From an uncultured Alphaproteobacteria bacterium (GTDB taxonomy: Bacteria; Pseudomonadota; Alphaproteobacteria; CAAHEQ01; UBA3637): a stretch of 54,675 nucleotides of DNA. Position numbers and translations under genes: made by a program. The stretch spans positions 1-54,675 of the forward strand of contig CAKPYQ010000010.1 in assembly GCA_934203105.1 (NCBI GenBank), read 5' to 3'. The notes beneath the pieces were generated by a model. That model worked only from the letters and a program-made list of their open reading frames with translations, did not search any database and had not been told where the DNA came from. Shown piece by piece: positions 13,574-22,689 of the stretch (positions are counted from its first letter, which is position 1; the number at the start of each line of letters is the position of its first letter).

Positions 13574-16500
13574 ATGCTGAAAAAAGCGCTTTATTTTTTG
13601 GTCGTTTGGGGATTAGTTTTTCAACCTTTGTCAATGCAAGCCCAAACATTAAATATGCGTTCACAAAAGAATTCTGTACAACGAACTATTTACTATTATG
13701 CTTCTAAACAAAATTTACAAGCCTTGCAACAAATGAAACTGCAAGGCTATTCTGTTGACAGCGTAGATGCTAATCAAAACACGGCTTTATGTTCAGCGGT
13801 ATTAGACGGAAACGCCGTCGCGGCTCATTCGTTGATGAGTATGGGCGCAAACACCAAACATAACTGCATGCAACGCATTCCCAAACCGTATTACGACAGA
13901 ATTAACGCGCAATTGGCTAATTTAACGGTTCAAGCACAACCCGTTTACACGGGCGAGCCGATCAATAATTTAAGAATCCCGTCAAACAGTGTTTGCACTA
14001 CAAACGAGTACGGGCTGACCACCTGTTCAAAGGTTGATCAATCTTGCACACAAGTCGATGAATTATTTTCGGACTCTTATGTTCCAATCGAGGAAGGTTT
14101 AAGTACCGGCGGGAAAATCGGCATCGGTATCGCAGCGGCTTTGATTGTTGGCGGAGGAATTGCGCTTGCGGCCGGTGGCGGCGGTGGCGGCGGTGGTAGT
14201 AGCGGTGGCGGAGAAGATGGAGGCGAAAACCCTCCGACGCCATTCCCGACTTGCACCACCAATGCGGATTGCGGGGAGTGTGAAGCGTGCGAAAGCGGCA
14301 CGTGCGTTTCAAAATCGGTTGAGATTCAATCGGGCACTTGCTGTGATCAAACCGTAAATTGCTGTTCGTTAACTGAAACTTGCGACGCGGTGTGTACGCC
14401 GGACGCGTCCTGCGGAGAAAACCCGCCCGATCCGACGCCGATTTGCACCACCAATGCGGATTGCGGGGAGTGTGAAGCCTGCGAAAGTGGCGCGTGTGTT
14501 TCAAAAACAGTAGAAATCCAATCGGGCACTTGTTGCGATCAAACCGTAAATTGTTGTTCTTTAACTGAAACTTGCGACGCAGTGTGTACACCTGACGCAT
14601 CGTGTGGGGAAAACCCGCCCGATCCAACGCCGACTTGCACCACCAATGCGGATTGCGGGGAGTGCGAAGCATGCGAAGATGGGGCTTGTGTTTCTAAAAC
14701 AGTAGAAATTACGACAGGCACTTGTTGCGATCAAACTGTAAATTGCTGTTCTTTAACCGAAACTTGCGATGTCGTGTGTACGCCGGACGCGTCCTGCGGA
14801 GAAAACCCGCCCGATCCGACGCCGACCTGCACAACCAACGCGGATTGTGGAGAGTGCGAAGCCTGCGAAAGTGGCACGTGTGTTTCTAAAACAGTAGAAA
14901 TCCAATCGGGCACTTGCTGTGATCAAACCGTAAGTTGTTGTTCTTTAACCGAAACTTGCGATGCCGTGTGTACGCCGGACGCATCGTGTGGGGAAAACCC
15001 GCCCGATCCGACGCCGACCTGCACTACAAATGCGGATTGCGGGGAGTGTGAAGCGTGCGAAAGCGGCGCATGCGTTTCAAAATCGGTTGAGATTCAATCG
15101 GGCACTTGTTGTGATCAAACTGTAAATTGTTGTTCTTTAACTGAAACTTGCGATGCCATGTGTACGCCCGACGCGTCCTGCGGAGAAAACCCGCCCGATC
15201 CAACGCCGACCTGCACAACCAACGCGGATTGCGGGGAGTGTGAAGCGTGCGAAGATGGCGCGTGTGTATCAAAATCGGTTGAGATTCAATCGGGCACTTG
15301 TTGCGATCAAACTGTAAATTGCTGTTCTTTAACAGAAACTTGCGACGCGGTGTGTACACCCGACGCGTCATGCGGGGAAAACCCACCGACACCGGCTTGT
15401 ACCACCAACGAGGATTGCGGGGAATGCGAAGCATGCGAAAGTGGCACATGTGTATCAAAAACAGTAGAAATCCAATCGGGCACTTGCTGTGATCAAACTG
15501 TAAATTGCTGTTCTTTAACAGAAACTTGCGATGCGGTGTGTACGCCCGACACTTCATGTGCAAAACCTCAATGTACCACCAATGCGGATTGCGGGGAGTG
15601 CGAGGCATGCGAAGACGGGGCCTGTATTTCAAAATCCACCAAAATTTTGGGGGGAGCATGCTGTGACACATTAAAAAATTGTTGCTCTTTAACAGAAAGC
15701 TGCGAGGCCTCCTGTACGCCATTAGAGGCTTGCGAAACAATCGAATGTCCGGAAGGCTACTTCTTAGCCGAAGACGGCTCTTGCCAACGATGCGGTTTAG
15801 GATATTACTCAAAACGCGGCTCAACCATTTGTACGCCTTGCGCTGTCGGAAGCTATGCCAATCAATTAGGGTCTTTGGCGTGTACAAATTGCCCGACCGG
15901 CTGGACAACGTCGACAAAAGCCGCTACTTCATGCGACATTTGCGCGCCGTCATATACGAAAGTCGGAAACGATTGCGTCCCCAAATGCAATGCCGGTGAT
16001 TTTTGGGACGGAACAAGCTGTACACCCTGCCCGATCGGTTCATTTTCACAAGCCGGCGCGACCACTTGTACCGCTTGCAACCCCAAATGGTCGACATCGA
16101 CGGAAGGATCAGCGACTTGTGACACTTGCGCCGAAGGCTATCATTTTGAAAACGACACATGCGTCAGCGATGATACAGAATCGACAAGAGATCCTCGTGC
16201 CAAAAAAGTTTGCGCACCGGGCGAAGCGCCACAATCCGGAGTGTGTACACCGTGTGAAGTCGGATATTACGGCATCAATGGCATGCAATGCGAAAAATGT
16301 CCGACAGGTTCAACAACCGCATCAACCGGTTCATCTTCACAGTCACAATGTAATATATGTTTAGACGGTTATACGTTGAAAAACGGTCAGTGCATTCAAA
16401 CAATCTGTTCAGATGGATATTATTTAGACAATGGCATTTGCCGCCCGCATTGCTTTTCGGGCCATTATTGGGACGGCACGACTTGCCAGCTCTGCCCTGC

Positions 16501-19500
16501 GGGATCTTATAATTATTCCGAAGGAAAAAAACAATGTACAAAATGTCGGAAGGGAAATTACCAACCAAACAAAGGACAAACTTGGTGCCTTTCCTGTCCT
16601 TCCGGTTCAACAACCGCCGACGAAGGTGCAACCGCCATTTCAGATTGTAATGTGTGTAACGCCGGATATGTCTATGACGGCACGCAATGTACGGCTTGCC
16701 CCATCGGAACATATCACGATCAAAGCACAAATACTTGCCAACCCTGCGCGGCCGGAACTTATAATAATTCAACGGCTCAAACAAAATGCCTTGTCTGCGA
16801 CGAAGGTATGACAAGCCAAGAAGGAGCGACATTCTGTTCTTGCGATGAAGAAAACGGCTATTTTGCCGTCGGCCAAAATTGCGTTAAAGAACCTGAACGT
16901 TCGTGCAACGCCGGACAATATTGGAGCACACTGACCAACTCTTGCGAAATATGCGAAGAAGGTACTTTTTCGCCCACCGGTGCGAATTATTGTACGGCAT
17001 GCCCTTATGGATACTATGCAAGCAAAAAAGGGTCCGTCACATGCCAAGTATGTCCGATCGGTTGGACAACCTCGACCAACAAAGCCACCAGCTGCGACAT
17101 TTGTTCGGACGGATATGTGATGGAAAACGGCATGTGTGTTTCGGCCTGTGGCGCGGGCAGTTTTTATAACGGTGAGGAGTGTGAAGAATGCCCGATCGGC
17201 AGCATTTCACAAGCCGGTGCAACCAGCTGTACCGCTTGCCCCACCGGATATTCAACATCAAAAGACGGATCATATATTTGTGATGCCTGCGCCGATGGAT
17301 ACAGCGAAAACTACAGCGGCGAATGCGTCCCTAAAAACATTGAATGTCGTTCAGGACAGTATTTTGACAAAGACACCCGTTCATGTAAAACCTGTCCGGC
17401 CGGAACGGCGTCCAGTGACGGGAAAGTATGCCAAAAATGCAGTCAAGGAACGTACGCACCTATGGAGGGAGTCAGCAGCTGCACCGAATGCCCAGAAGGG
17501 TCAACCACAGAAATTGTTGGCGCCACTCAAAAAAGCGATTGCAATAAATGCTTTGCCGGATACACTTGGAACGCAGAATCATCAAGCTGTGTTGCAGAAT
17601 GCACCGGCGGTGAATATTGGGACGGTTCGGCTTGTTCTGTATGCCCAAGCGGCACATATTCCAATACTTGGTTTGGGGTTGCAACAAGCTGTAATTTATG
17701 CGCAGCCGGAAAATATAATTCCAGCGCCGGACAAACTTCTTGCGACAGATGCCCCCAAAATATGACATCACCAAGAGGATCAACATCAATAGCCGATTGC
17801 GTTTGCGAGGACGGGTACGAGGAAAACGAAGACGGTAAATGCGTTGCTAAATGCACCGGCGCCAGCTTCTGGAATGGATCGGGGTGTACGACCTGTGGTC
17901 CCGGATCTTATGCACTCACTTACCTTCAAACGTGTCAGCCATGCGCGATCGATTCATATTCTTTGGGAGATACAACGACATGCACAAAATGTGAAGAAGG
18001 ATTTGGCACATCAATCAAAGGAATGGATCATTGCGATGTTTGCAATGCGGGATACGAGAAAAATGGCGATACGTGTACCGCTTGTGAAAAGGGATCTTTT
18101 GCGGTAAAAAATTCGACATGTCAATTATGCCCGATTGGTTCATACTCAACCAAAGAAGCAAGTGGCAGTTGTACAGAATGTCCAAAAGGCTATACAACCG
18201 CCAGCGTTGGCTCTGATGCAAAAGAAGACTGTTCGATTTGCGATACGGGTTATAAGGCATTAAACGGCGAATGCCGCCCATTAGACAAATCATGTAATGC
18301 GGGCGAATATTGGACAGGTTCAGCGTGCGCATCTTGTGCGGCAGGTACTTTTGCACCGGCAGGTTCGACAAGGTGTATGCTTTGCCCCAAAGGCTATTAT
18401 TCCGACGGGGAAAAACAAAGCGCTTGCACGGCATGTCCGGAAGGCTTTACCACAAAGGGTGTCGGATCACCTTCAAGCACCGAATGTTCAATTTGTATTG
18501 ACGGATATGAATTAAACAGTGAAGGCAAATGCGTCAAAGTCAAACGCAGTTGCGAAAGCGGATATTTCTATAACGGATTTAAATGCGTTAAAGTTCCGAA
18601 TTATGCCGTTTCCGACACATCGGATCCCAAAGGATGGTCTTGCCAAAGCGGTTATCAACGCGTCGGGGAAAAATGTATCAGGCGTTGCGATCCGACAACA
18701 GAAACTTGTTTCAGTTGGGGCGATTTGATCACGGAAACAATCGAATATAATGAAGATAAAACAAGCGGGATTGAATTGTCAACCGGCAACACATTGTTAA
18801 TCAACAATGCCACAATCGATTTGGGTGAAAATGAATCGACTTCATCAAAAACCGGTATTGCCGGAACAACAGATTATGTCTATGCAATTAACAACGGAAC
18901 CATTAAAGGATCCGGTGGTACTTTGATCGGAATGAACGGACAACTCATCTCTGACGTAATGGAAAACAACGGAACAATTGATCTGTCCGGCTCTGCTTTG
19001 ACCGGAATGAGCGGTCCGGCAATCAATTATGGTGATATCATTTTGAATGGTAAAAGCGAAGAAAAAGATGAAACAGGCAAATCAGTATACGGCATTAACG
19101 CAGCGGGTCTTAGCACCAATCGAGCCAAAAACTATGGTAACATCAAAATCAATGCCAATAATGTTAAAACGATATACGGTATTTATGGCGGCACGTATAA
19201 CGCAAACAACTATGGCAATATTGAAATTACTTCCTTTGAGGGCGGCGGCATAACCGGAATATGGAGTTCAAACAACTACGGAACACTTATTTTACGCGAT
19301 TATCAAAATACGACAGACACTCCCCAAGCTGAAACTTACGGTGTTGAATCTGGAATGAATTTCGGTCACATTTATATCGATGTTCAAAATACCGAGGCGG
19401 ACCACTTTGTAACAGGAGTCGAAGGTTCAAACTATGGCACGATCCAAATGTACGGTCGCAACTTGGAAAATACAAGTTGGTTTTACGGTCTTTACACCAG

Positions 19501-21628
19501 CACCAACTATGGCAACATCTTTATAACGACGGAAAAAACAGCCGGGGCTGGTGGCATGAGAGATTCAATCAATCGCGGAGTGATTAAAATGCAAACATCT
19601 GATACATTGACTGTATACGGCATGCAGTGTGTTTCATGTGGCAGCTTAAGAAACTATGGCGATGTAGAAATTGTTGCAGCAGGCGCTGACAATGTTTATG
19701 GAATGGATAAGCAGGCATCAAACTTTGGGAATATTCATGTGACATCGTTGGGTTGGCAAACAAAATCAACGATCGGGGTTGGCGGCGACAATCGCGGCAA
19801 TGTTTACGTCAGTGCGTCGGGTAAGGAAGCCTATGGCGTCACAGGAAAGAATAACGACGGAACAATTACCATTACCGGATCGGCGGATACTGTGGCCGGC
19901 ATGAAAACCAACTATTATACTTTAAATAAAGGAACAATCGATGTTGATGCTTCCAAAACGTCCAAAGCGTACGGAATAATGGCAAAGGACGGATCAGGTT
20001 TAAGCATTACAAATACCGGAACAATCAATATCCTCAACCAAGGAAACCAAAATGAAGTTGCAGGTATATATGCTGAGGGATTAAATCTTTCGAATGCCGT
20101 CAACAATCAAGGCGATATCAACATTACAAATGAAGGTTCGGGAACGGCGTATGGTATTTATGCCAGCCTTTCAAAAGTTACAAATAGCGGTAATATCACA
20201 ATAACCAATTCCGGAAACGGAAAGGCGTACGGAATTTTTGCAACGAACAACTCGACGGTTTATAACAGCGGGACAATCACAATCAACGGATCGTCTTGGT
20301 CGGGCAACGAAGCAAAAGACAACTTCATTGTGTTAAAAGACAGATCGTCAATGACAAACGCCGGCACGTTCACATCGACGGGTGTTTTGACCTTGCCAAC
20401 GCTTTATACCGTGACGGCGGGCAGCAAAACCCAAGCAAACGAATCCATTATAGGACAGGCAAAAATTGCCGGTGATACCGTAGCGGAAGGCTTTAAACAA
20501 AGCTATCTATTGGAAAATATGTTCAGCGCGCCGGATACGTCAAAATTAAGTGTAAAATCCGGTTCGGCTTTGTTTAATGCGACACTGCAAGACAACGGCA
20601 AAGATGTTATGATGCAAATGAAATCGTTTGATGAATTGACCAAAAATAAAAGCTTGGCTGCGTTCTTGGAAAACAACTATGCAAAGCAAAACAATGAAGG
20701 TTTGTTCGGGCAATTAAAAGCCGCTGAAACAATCGCATCGTTTACAAATGCTTTGGATAAATTAACCGGACACGATGTCATTTCGCGCTTTGCTTATGAA
20801 GATTTGGCGGCAATGCACAGCATAAACTTTGCAATGAATGAAGCAATGTTTGACGCGGACCCGTCGCAACAAATCTTTGAAACGGCGGGATCTGTCAGCA
20901 CTTTATTCAGAACGGACAGCAATTCGTCCAGCCAATACGGCTTGATCACAAAATACATATCGCCCCGCGTAAAAGCAGGTTACGGTGTTTCGTTTACCAA
21001 CTTGAATACGGACGACGATAACGACAACACACGTCACGATACAATGGTGCAATTCTTTGCACCGATCGGGTATGAAACAAACAAAATCAAGTTGATATCC
21101 AGCCCGCGTTTTGGTTATGCTCGCGGCCATTACAGACGTCAAGGATTAGGCACGTCTTATGAAGGGTGGTTTGAAAAACGCATATTCGGCGTTATGAATG
21201 AAGCACGCTATCCGATCCATTTGGGTTTTATGGATATTGAGCCGGCAATTGAAATGAACGCAATCGGTTATATGCAAAAGGGACGAGAGGATAAAAAAGC
21301 GTACAGTTTAAGAATCCCGACTTCCTCTAACATATCTGTCGAAAGCGGGCTTGGATTATACGCCAAACGCAAATTCGGTAAATTAAACGTAACGGCGGGA
21401 TTGGCATACTATCACGAATTTGCCGACCCCAACCAAATCAAAGTCGCTATGCAGGGAATGGAAGGATCTTTCTTATTAAAGGACAGCAAGTTTACCCGCG
21501 ACCGCGGACAAGCAAGCTTTGACTTCACATACGACATAAACGATTTGTCGATTTACGGATCTTTACGCTACTTTATCGAAAAAGAATCGTATGCGAACTT
21601 TAATACGGGGTTCAGAATCGGCTTTTAA
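13574..21628 (+). CDS. Giant cysteine-rich autotransporter (2684 aa)
   Basis: A probable cell-surface adhesin or receptor-like protein of the type V secretion class. In order: a signal peptide (1-24); an ankyrin-like segment (about 36-102, with D-A-N-Q-N-T-A-L-C-S-A-V and L-M-S-M-G-A-N-T); a hydrophobic Gly/Ala/Ile segment (about 179-205) running into poly-Gly; eight tandem repeats (about 227-722) with 12 cysteines each; and a long run of GCC2/GCC3 or ephrin-receptor-like modules (about 725-1700, with repeated C-P-x-G, A-G-x-Y and C-x-x-C patterns). From about 1710 to 2310 lie short N-Y-G/N-x-G-x-I repeats typical of beta-helix passengers. The C-terminal barrel covers about 2450-2684 and ends F-N-T-G-F-R-I-G-F, with the terminal aromatic expected for BAM recognition. 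GGGGG precedes the ATG. Ligand and function are unknown. Confidence 0.88.
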   Translation: MLKKALYFLVVWGLVFQPLSMQAQTLNMRSQKNSVQRTIYYYASKQNLQALQQMKLQGYSVDSVDANQNTALCSAVLDGNAVAAHSLMSMGANTKHNCMQRIPKPYYDRINAQLANLTVQAQPVYTGEPINNLRIPSNSVCTTNEYGLTTCSKVDQSCTQVDELFSDSYVPIEEGLSTGGKIGIGIAAALIVGGGIALAAGGGGGGGGSSGGGEDGGENPPTPFPTCTTNADCGECEACESGTCVSKSVEIQSGTCCDQTVNCCSLTETCDAVCTPDASCGENPPDPTPICTTNADCGECEACESGACVSKTVEIQSGTCCDQTVNCCSLTETCDAVCTPDASCGENPPDPTPTCTTNADCGECEACEDGACVSKTVEITTGTCCDQTVNCCSLTETCDVVCTPDASCGENPPDPTPTCTTNADCGECEACESGTCVSKTVEIQSGTCCDQTVSCCSLTETCDAVCTPDASCGENPPDPTPTCTTNADCGECEACESGACVSKSVEIQSGTCCDQTVNCCSLTETCDAMCTPDASCGENPPDPTPTCTTNADCGECEACEDGACVSKSVEIQSGTCCDQTVNCCSLTETCDAVCTPDASCGENPPTPACTTNEDCGECEACESGTCVSKTVEIQSGTCCDQTVNCCSLTETCDAVCTPDTSCAKPQCTTNADCGECEACEDGACISKSTKILGGACCDTLKNCCSLTESCEASCTPLEACETIECPEGYFLAEDGSCQRCGLGYYSKRGSTICTPCAVGSYANQLGSLACTNCPTGWTTSTKAATSCDICAPSYTKVGNDCVPKCNAGDFWDGTSCTPCPIGSFSQAGATTCTACNPKWSTSTEGSATCDTCAEGYHFENDTCVSDDTESTRDPRAKKVCAPGEAPQSGVCTPCEVGYYGINGMQCEKCPTGSTTASTGSSSQSQCNICLDGYTLKNGQCIQTICSDGYYLDNGICRPHCFSGHYWDGTTCQLCPAGSYNYSEGKKQCTKCRKGNYQPNKGQTWCLSCPSGSTTADEGATAISDCNVCNAGYVYDGTQCTACPIGTYHDQSTNTCQPCAAGTYNNSTAQTKCLVCDEGMTSQEGATFCSCDEENGYFAVGQNCVKEPERSCNAGQYWSTLTNSCEICEEGTFSPTGANYCTACPYGYYASKKGSVTCQVCPIGWTTSTNKATSCDICSDGYVMENGMCVSACGAGSFYNGEECEECPIGSISQAGATSCTACPTGYSTSKDGSYICDACADGYSENYSGECVPKNIECRSGQYFDKDTRSCKTCPAGTASSDGKVCQKCSQGTYAPMEGVSSCTECPEGSTTEIVGATQKSDCNKCFAGYTWNAESSSCVAECTGGEYWDGSACSVCPSGTYSNTWFGVATSCNLCAAGKYNSSAGQTSCDRCPQNMTSPRGSTSIADCVCEDGYEENEDGKCVAKCTGASFWNGSGCTTCGPGSYALTYLQTCQPCAIDSYSLGDTTTCTKCEEGFGTSIKGMDHCDVCNAGYEKNGDTCTACEKGSFAVKNSTCQLCPIGSYSTKEASGSCTECPKGYTTASVGSDAKEDCSICDTGYKALNGECRPLDKSCNAGEYWTGSACASCAAGTFAPAGSTRCMLCPKGYYSDGEKQSACTACPEGFTTKGVGSPSSTECSICIDGYELNSEGKCVKVKRSCESGYFYNGFKCVKVPNYAVSDTSDPKGWSCQSGYQRVGEKCIRRCDPTTETCFSWGDLITETIEYNEDKTSGIELSTGNTLLINNATIDLGENESTSSKTGIAGTTDYVYAINNGTIKGSGGTLIGMNGQLISDVMENNGTIDLSGSALTGMSGPAINYGDIILNGKSEEKDETGKSVYGINAAGLSTNRAKNYGNIKINANNVKTIYGIYGGTYNANNYGNIEITSFEGGGITGIWSSNNYGTLILRDYQNTTDTPQAETYGVESGMNFGHIYIDVQNTEADHFVTGVEGSNYGTIQMYGRNLENTSWFYGLYTSTNYGNIFITTEKTAGAGGMRDSINRGVIKMQTSDTLTVYGMQCVSCGSLRNYGDVEIVAAGADNVYGMDKQASNFGNIHVTSLGWQTKSTIGVGGDNRGNVYVSASGKEAYGVTGKNNDGTITITGSADTVAGMKTNYYTLNKGTIDVDASKTSKAYGIMAKDGSGLSITNTGTINILNQGNQNEVAGIYAEGLNLSNAVNNQGDINITNEGSGTAYGIYASLSKVTNSGNITITNSGNGKAYGIFATNNSTVYNSGTITINGSSWSGNEAKDNFIVLKDRSSMTNAGTFTSTGVLTLPTLYTVTAGSKTQANESIIGQAKIAGDTVAEGFKQSYLLENMFSAPDTSKLSVKSGSALFNATLQDNGKDVMMQMKSFDELTKNKSLAAFLENNYAKQNNEGLFGQLKAAETIASFTNALDKLTGHDVISRFAYEDLAAMHSINFAMNEAMFDADPSQQIFETAGSVSTLFRTDSNSSSQYGLITKYISPRVKAGYGVSFTNLNTDDDNDNTRHDTMVQFFAPIGYETNKIKLISSPRFGYARGHYRRQGLGTSYEGWFEKRIFGVMNEARYPIHLGFMDIEPAIEMNAIGYMQKGREDKKAYSLRIPTSSNISVESGLGLYAKRKFGKLNVTAGLAYYHEFADPNQIKVAMQGMEGSFLLKDSKFTRDRGQASFDFTYDINDLSIYGSLRYFIEKESYANFNTGFRIGF
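14252..15745 (+). repeat. Eight tandem 192-bp cysteine-rich repeats inside the autotransporter gene
   Basis: Unit starts are at 14252, 14444, 14636, 14828, 15020, 15212, 15398 and 15572. The first five intervals are exactly 192 bp; later ones are 186 and 174 bp, all multiples of three. Each unit encodes C-T-T-N-A-D-C-G-E-C-E-A-C, then T-C-C-D-Q-T-V-N-C-C-S-L-T-E-T-C and C-T-P-D-A-S-C, twelve cysteines in all. Units differ mostly at silent or near-silent positions; the eighth is the most diverged. Confidence 0.93.
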
Positions 21629-21670
21629 GACCGAAACGCTTTAAAAGCGACGGCGCAAAGCCAAAACTAA

Positions 21671-21704
21671 AAAAAAGCCTCTATCAAATGACAGAGGCTT
21701 TTTT
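21671..21704. terminator. Bidirectional terminator between the autotransporter and prepilin genes
   Basis: AAAAAAGCCTCT pairs with AGAGGCTTTTTT around a 10-nt loop, giving a U-run in both directions. It serves the converging genes ending at 21628 and 21722. Confidence 0.88.
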
Positions 21705-21721
21705 ATTACTGTACAAACTTG

Positions 21722-22261
21722 CTATCCGCCAAAAGGATTGGGCACATTATATTCATCTGTACACGTTTCATTCGGCGCAACGCAAGGCGAATATCCGAAA
21801 TGACATTCTTTTGTTTTGTTGCCATAGCATTCGCGTTTGATAAAATAACGTGCGTCAAATGCAACTCCATCACGGTTCGGCAGCCCAAGCCTGTGTTCCA
21901 AAGCGGCAGCGACATTTTGTGCCCCTTCTTCAAAGGTGTAAGAAACAGAGCCGATCAGCCCTAATCCTACATGAGAAAAGTCTGCACGATTTCCCCCGCA
22001 ATAATAAAACAATTCCATTTCGCGACCGTCCATAAATTCAGAGCACGGAACACCCAAATTTTCATTTTCTTCATTCACAATATAGTGATCGCGAAACACG
22101 ACTTCCGCATAAACCGTTTCAACATAATTCAAAGCTTCATTGGCCCGATATGTGCTGATTGCACGTTTGTATGCGCTTAAACCACCAATCGACAAAACCC
22201 CGATGATCGCCAACACACCCAGCATTTCGATCATACTTCGGCCATTTTCAAATTTTCTCAT
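21722..22261 (-). CDS. Type IV prepilin-like protein, 179 aa
   Basis: The N-terminus carries a class III signal: M-R-K-F-E-N-G, cleavage after G7, then R-S-M-I-E-M-L followed by a hydrophobic helix (G-V-L-A-I-I-G-V-L-S-I-G-G). Glu at mature position +5 (E12) is the hallmark of type IV pilins and pseudopilins. Position +1 is Arg instead of the usual Phe or Met. The C-terminal globular part has about six cysteines and a Cys-Gly-rich end. It is monocistronic, convergent with the autotransporter. No pilus assembly genes are in the window. It shares the G-R-S-M-I-E-M-L signature with the protein at 40305-40745. Confidence 0.85.
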   Translation of the reverse strand: MRKFENGRSMIEMLGVLAIIGVLSIGGLSAYKRAISTYRANEALNYVETVYAEVVFRDHYIVNEENENLGVPCSEFMDGREMELFYYCGGNRADFSHVGLGLIGSVSYTFEEGAQNVAAALEHRLGLPNRDGVAFDARYFIKRECYGNKTKECHFGYSPCVAPNETCTDEYNVPNPFGG

Positions 22262-22333
22262 TTATCTCACCACCTTTTCCAAATATTTTTCTTTTCTTTA
22301 TGGCTATTATTATAGCATATTTTTTGGAAAAAG

Positions 22334-22684
22334 TCAATTTTTCTGCTTGTTCTTCTCGTATAGGCTGTTCCAAATGCGGCGATTTTTTTCGTGAGTTGAA
22401 ATCTTTTTCATCTCGTCGTCCGAGGCAGCGGGACAAACATCATTTGAAAAACAACAATCTGAACAAACAATCGTTGAAACAGAATCAAAATGCCCTTTTC
22501 CCTTGGGGTGCGCAAAGTCCAAATAAGAACCGAACATTAAATGATCGCTGCCGCAATTAGGACAAGGCGCATACGCTTCCGGCACCATAGATAAATCAAT
22601 TTCCTTTGAAGGAATCTTCTCTGATTGGGTTGTTTCCGTCTTGGATAAGAAGGAAACAACCTCCTTTAAATTTTTTCCTGCCAT
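22334..22684 (-). CDS. Small zinc-ribbon protein, Lar-like
   Basis: The 116-aa protein has a central C-P-N-C-G-S and C-S-D-C pair about 30 residues apart, a four-cysteine zinc ribbon, followed by A-A-S-D-D-E-M and R-I-W-N-S-L-Y. That arrangement (CPxCGS, CxxC, then a helix ending in W-N) resembles Lar/restriction-alleviation-type zinc ribbons, but the similarity is by eye only. The N-terminal 40 residues are polar and probably disordered. It begins 6 nt after the secA stop with GAGG inside the end of secA, so it is probably co-transcribed with secA. Confidence 0.7.
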   Translation of the reverse strand: MAGKNLKEVVSFLSKTETTQSEKIPSKEIDLSMVPEAYAPCPNCGSDHLMFGSYLDFAHPKGKGHFDSVSTIVCSDCCFSNDVCPAASDDEMKKISTHEKNRRIWNSLYEKNKQKN

Positions 22685-22689
22685 TTATT

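Noticed and set aside
13998..17856. Long open frames on the minus strand across the cysteine repeats and modules
   Set aside because: They are antisense shadows produced by the repetitive composition of the real gene, carry no start signals and repeat the same antisense motifs.
22248..22560. Overlapping short frames on both strands around the zinc-ribbon gene
   Set aside because: They overlap the better supported zinc-ribbon gene and the promoter region of the prepilin gene and lack ribosome sites.
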